Shown here: one piece after another, positions 61,178 to 64,000 of the stretch
Position numbering within the stretch: position 1 is the stretch's first letter
How the letters are laid out: each line of letters opens with the position of its first letter
Assembly: GCF_004768465.1 (NCBI RefSeq)
Contig: NZ_SRMF01000001.1
Location: forward strand, 907,893-971,892
DNA from: Natronospirillum operosum
GTDB lineage: Bacteria > Pseudomonadota > Gammaproteobacteria > Pseudomonadales > Natronospirillaceae
DNA length: 64,000 nucleotides
Direction of reading: 5' to 3'
The notes under the pieces: generated by a model
Seen by the model: only the letters and a program-made list of their open reading frames with translations
What the model was told of the DNA's origin: nothing
Database searches by the model: none
Translations under genes and position numbers: made by a program

Positions 61178-61525
61178 GTGACTCACTCAAACCCGACCAC
61201 TTTCGCCCTTACCCTGACTGCATCGCCTTTCACCAGCGACCAGCATGCCCGGGCGCTGCGCTTTGGCCAGGCGGTCGTGGCCGCCGGCCATCGTCTGCAG
61301 CAGGTATTCTTCTATCAGGATGCCGTCATGGCTGCGCAGACTGCCGCCAGCTGTCATGCTGACTGGGCCCGGCTGGCCGAACAGGCAGGCTGTCCGCTCT
61401 ATGTGTGCGTCTCGGCAGCTGAACGGCGGGGGGTTGTCGAAACTGCTGCGCCCTGGGAAATTGTCGGTCTCGGCGACTGGCTGAATGGTCTGCAGGTGCA
61501 GCGACATCTGCATTTCGGAGACTGA
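61178..61525 (+). CDS. tusD: Sulfurtransferase complex subunit TusD
   Basis: TusD is part of the TusBCD ring that carries sulfur from TusA to TusE and on to MnmA for tRNA 2-thiolation. It starts with GTG at 61178 and is 115 residues long. The DsrE-like fold shows RALRFGQAVVAAGHRLQQVF, and the sulfur-carrying Cys is in PLYVCVSAAERRG, matching E. coli Cys78. It is followed two bases later by tusC. Confidence 0.93.
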   Translation: MTHSNPTTFALTLTASPFTSDQHARALRFGQAVVAAGHRLQQVFFYQDAVMAAQTAASCHADWARLAEQAGCPLYVCVSAAERRGVVETAAPWEIVGLGDWLNGLQVQRHLHFGD

Positions 61526-61527
61526 GC

Positions 61528-61881
61528 ATGACTGATCTGTGCTTTGTGGTCACCCGCGCGCCACAGGCGGGCCATCTGGGTCAGGAAACCTTTGATCTGG
61601 CCGTGGCCGGCGGTGTCTTCGACCAGCAGATCGAAGTGATCTTTACCGGCTCGGGATTGCTGCATCTGGCTGCCCACGAACCGCTGCCCGGCCACAAGTC
61701 ACTGGTCAAGCTCTGGCAATCGGCTTCGATGTTCGGGGTTGAACGCTTCGTCGTACCGGCGGCGGAGGCCGACCGCTACCGCCAGCTGCAAGCCTCCCCG
61801 CTGACCGATCGCATCGAGTTTCTTGATGCCGCAGCGATACAGGCACTGCTGCGCAGCAGTCGGGAGGTCATGGTATTATGA
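61528..61881 (+). CDS. tusC: Sulfurtransferase complex subunit TusC
   Basis: TusC is the middle DsrF-like subunit of the TusBCD complex, 117 residues long, with RAPQAGHLGQETFDLAVAGG and the hydrophobic strand QIEVIFTGSGLLHL. This subunit carries no required Cys. It overlaps tusB by four bases. Confidence 0.93.
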   Translation: MTDLCFVVTRAPQAGHLGQETFDLAVAGGVFDQQIEVIFTGSGLLHLAAHEPLPGHKSLVKLWQSASMFGVERFVVPAAEADRYRQLQASPLTDRIEFLDAAAIQALLRSSREVMVL

Positions 61882-62186
61882 ATTCGACACCCGCAGCCAG
61901 CGGACGCCTGCACCTGGTATTGCAGGCCCGCCACTGGCCGAACATGCTGCAGCTGACCACGCCGGGTGACCGCCTGATACTCGGTGGTACTGCCCTGCTC
62001 CAGGCTGCGCTGGCTGCGGATTCACTGCCCGAACTGGTACAACGGCATGGTATCAGCCAATGCCAGGTGCTGGCGGCGGACTGTGCTGCCCTCGGGCTGA
62101 CCATGCCGGCAGACATGGCGGCACTGGACGATCTGGCGTGGGTCGAGGCCATTGCAGTTGCGACAGGAGGCGTCATACAGTGGTAA
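61878..62186 (+). CDS. tusB: Sulfurtransferase complex subunit TusB
   Basis: TusB is the small DsrH-like subunit, 102 residues long. The recognisable part is GDRLILGGTALLQA and the C-terminal VLAADCAALGL. It is more divergent than TusC and TusD, as is usual. Its stop overlaps the tusE start (TAATG). Confidence 0.88.
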   Translation: MNSTPAASGRLHLVLQARHWPNMLQLTTPGDRLILGGTALLQAALAADSLPELVQRHGISQCQVLAADCAALGLTMPADMAALDDLAWVEAIAVATGGVIQW

Positions 62187-62521
62187 TGGCACTGCAACTG
62201 GACAACCGAACCATTGCCCTTGATAACGACGGCTTTCTGCGTCACACCGACGACTGGACGCCCGAACTGGCGCATCTGATTGCACGCGAACTGGTCGGCG
62301 TCGAATTGGGCGAGGACCACTGGCCCGTGCTGACGCTGCTGCGCGAGCTCTACTTCGACTATGATCTGGCGCCGGCCAACCGCCAACTGGTCAAGGCAGT
62401 GCGCGAGCGACTGGGCCGGGACAAGGGGTCATCCATCTATCTGATGTCCCTGTTCGGCGGCAGCCCGGCCAAGGATGCGGCCCGCATCGCCGGGTTGCCC
62501 AAACCCCCGCACTGCCTGTGA
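62186..62521 (+). CDS. tusE: Sulfur relay protein TusE (DsrC family)
   Basis: TusE takes persulfide sulfur from TusD and delivers it to MnmA. It has 111 residues from the ATG at 62186. The motifs DDWTPELAHLIA and LVKAVRERLG lead to the C-terminal arm ending PPHCL, where the penultimate Cys is the conserved sulfur carrier. The second Cys of dissimilatory DsrC is missing, so this is the tRNA-thiolation type. Confidence 0.94.
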   Translation: MALQLDNRTIALDNDGFLRHTDDWTPELAHLIARELVGVELGEDHWPVLTLLRELYFDYDLAPANRQLVKAVRERLGRDKGSSIYLMSLFGGSPAKDAARIAGLPKPPHCL

Positions 62522-62549
62522 CAGGCAGTACCAGACAAGATCGGAAATC

Positions 62550-63530
62550 ATGACCGAAGAACATCCTTTCACATCCTATGTACGCACTCTGGGCCGCGGC
62601 AAGACCAGCAGCCGAAACCTGACGCAGCAGGAAGCGCATGACGCCATGCGGCTGATCATGCAGGGCGACGTGCACCGGGAGCAACTGGGTGCTTTTCTGA
62701 TGCTGCTGCGCGTCAAGGAAGAAACTGCCGAGGAGCTGGCCGGTTTCTGCACCGGCGTACAGGCAGCATGGACACCACTGCCAGAGCGCAGTGTGGATAT
62801 CGACTGGTCCTGCTATGCAGGCAAGAAACGCCAACTGCCCTGGCTGGTACTGGTGCAGCTTCTGCTGTCCGAACTGGGCTACCGACAGTGCATCCATGGC
62901 ACGCGCGGACATACGCCGGGCCGGCTGTATGTACAGGATGTCTATGCAGAGCTTGGCTTTCCGGTACTGCCTTCCCGCACCGAACTGGACGCCTGGGACC
63001 CATCCGACCTGGCCTTTCTGCCGCTGTCGGTGCTGGCGCCACGGCTGGAAGAGATCATCCAGTTGCGCCATATCCTCGGTTTGCGTTCACCGGTACACAG
63101 TTTCTGCCGGCTGCTTAATCCATTTGCCGCCCCCACTGTTCTGCAGGCCATATTCCACCCCGGCTATCATGTGCTGCACCAGGGTGCGGCGGCGCTGCTG
63201 AACTACCCGGTGTCACTGGTGATCAAGGGCGACAGCGGTGAGTTCGAACGCAACCCGCATGCAGACCTGACGCTGTACTGGGCCCGTGGCTCACAGACGG
63301 AAGAAACCACCCTGCCCCGGGTATTTTCCGAGCGGGCGGAGCGGCCGGAAACACTGGATATCAGAGACCTGGTGCAGGTCTGGCGTGGCGAAGCCAGGGA
63401 CCGCTATGGCGAAGCGGCGGTCATCCATACGCTGACCCTGGCGCTGATGGCGCATCTGACGCTGGCTGAACCGGAGGCCCGGATGCAGGCTGAAGTGGCG
63501 TGGCAGGAGCGCAATCGGAGTCTGCTGTAG
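62550..63530 (+). CDS. ybiB: TrpD2/YbiB-like protein of the anthranilate phosphoribosyltransferase fold
   Basis: This protein is related to TrpD but lacks a tryptophan role; E. coli YbiB is a nucleic-acid-binding protein. The start at 62550 gives 326 residues. The N-terminal helical domain matches the family (NLTQQEAHDAMRLIMQGDV, EQLGAFLMLLRVKEET), and the core has LIKGDSGEFERNP-like VIKGDSGEFERNP. The glycine-rich PRPP loop of TrpD is absent. The gene follows tusE directly, a conserved pairing in pseudomonads. Confidence 0.87.
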   Translation: MTEEHPFTSYVRTLGRGKTSSRNLTQQEAHDAMRLIMQGDVHREQLGAFLMLLRVKEETAEELAGFCTGVQAAWTPLPERSVDIDWSCYAGKKRQLPWLVLVQLLLSELGYRQCIHGTRGHTPGRLYVQDVYAELGFPVLPSRTELDAWDPSDLAFLPLSVLAPRLEEIIQLRHILGLRSPVHSFCRLLNPFAAPTVLQAIFHPGYHVLHQGAAALLNYPVSLVIKGDSGEFERNPHADLTLYWARGSQTEETTLPRVFSERAERPETLDIRDLVQVWRGEARDRYGEAAVIHTLTLALMAHLTLAEPEARMQAEVAWQERNRSLL

Positions 63531-63566
63531 GTTTTCCGGCGCGCCCGTTTACGGCTCCGGTCTCCA

Positions 63567-64000
63567 TTAAAGGCTTTCCAGCCAGCCCTGCTGGGCCTGC
63601 AGACGGGCCCTGAGTTGCGGCCAGACTTCGGCCTTGCGCAGCCCGCGCGGGCGCAGGTCATGGTTGCCGTCAGCCACCCAGTCCACACTGATGCCATCAG
63701 GCAATGCGAGGGCCTCGACGGTATCCCGGTCACCCATGGGGTCTCGCGTGCCCTGCACGATGCGCAGGGGGGCACACAGAGCCGGAAGATGTTCTGTCCG
63801 CAGCCGATCCGGCTTGCCGGGTGGATGAAACGGGTAACCCAGGGCCAGAATGCCGGCCGGCCGCGAGCGCTGTGATGGCCAACGTGTGGTCGTGGTCAGC
63901 ATGGACAACAGACGACCCCCCATGGATTTTCCGGCCAGAACCAGCGGTAGCTTGTCTGTGACAGGCAGCGCCGCCAGTATCTCTGTCAGTTCCGGCAGCA
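63567..64000 (-). CDS. Alpha/beta hydrolase of the KANL3/Tex30-like family (5' end outside window)
   Basis: This is the C-terminal 144 residues of a hydrolase that continues beyond the window. The nucleophile elbow GKSMGGR (Gly-x-Ser-x-Gly-Gly) is at 63915-63935. The strand LGYPFHPPGKPDRLR, the acidic residue in QGTRDPMG and the His in DGNHDLRPR complete a plausible Ser-Asp-His triad. This matches the small bacterial dienelactone-hydrolase-like proteins related to KANL3/Tex30. Function unknown. Confidence 0.85.
   Translation of the reverse strand, partial: LPELTEILAALPVTDKLPLVLAGKSMGGRLLSMLTTTTRWPSQRSRPAGILALGYPFHPPGKPDRLRTEHLPALCAPLRIVQGTRDPMGDRDTVEALALPDGISVDWVADGNHDLRPRGLRKAEVWPQLRARLQAQQGWLESL

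Overview
The window is chromosomal DNA of a high-GC gammaproteobacterium. Gene content (FabV enoyl reductase, a PsrA-type TetR regulator, biosynthetic arginine decarboxylase, TusBCDE, class II FBPase) and gene order suggest a Pseudomonas-like or Oceanospirillales-type marine or soil bacterium. That placement is inference, because no rRNA gene or other taxonomic marker is present. No rRNA, tRNA, CRISPR array, IS element or prophage was recognised.

Layout. 0-5 kb: distal half of a type II secretion operon (gspG-H-I-J-K-L-M), with upstream genes outside the window. 5-12.7 kb: glutathione reductase, GlpX, converging arginine decarboxylase, HtpG, a YfaZ-type outer-membrane protein and two unknown small proteins. 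12.7-17.6 kb: a minus-strand cluster nudJ-mnmA-hflD-purB-roxA (translation and tRNA maintenance). 17.7-26.2 kb: accessory genes, namely a serine hydrolase with a DUF1244 protein, a nitrate-type MFS transporter coupled to a membrane-anchored PP2C/Ser-Thr kinase, a small membrane-anchored methyltransferase, FabV and an ABC exporter. 26.4-40 kb: a core block icd, cspD, clpS-clpA, infA, bpt, aat, ftsK-lolA-rarA, serS-cysG. It holds an almost complete bacterial N-degron pathway (ClpS, ClpA, Bpt, Aat). 40-60 kb: a second accessory stretch. 60.4-64 kb: yccA and tusDCB-tusE-ybiB, then a truncated hydrolase.

The core blocks follow the order I recall from Pseudomonas aeruginosa (purB-hflD-mnmA-nudix; icd-cspD-clpS-clpA-infA-ate-aat-ftsK-lolA-rarA-serS-cysG; tus genes). 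The segments at 17.7-26.2 and 40-60 kb therefore look like lineage-specific insertions into a conserved backbone.

The most interesting part is 40-60 kb. A XylR/DmpR-like sigma54 activator is divergent from a benzaldehyde-dehydrogenase-like ALDH and a coniferyl-alcohol-dehydrogenase-like SDR. The 288-bp gap between them carries, in order, a XylR-like upstream activating palindrome, an IHF-like site and a strong -24/-12 promoter. This is a readable inducible circuit for oxidising aromatic alcohols and aldehydes. Nearby are a MerR-geometry promoter driving an unusual MBL-fold protein, a TetR/CPBP-protease pair with a 20-bp operator, a chemoreceptor with a possible nitrate-sensing domain, a solitary complete tyrosine recombinase, and two tandem AraC paralogues that both start with TTG. 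The first AraC gene has a hairpin that would mask its own ribosome binding site and two upstream direct repeats.
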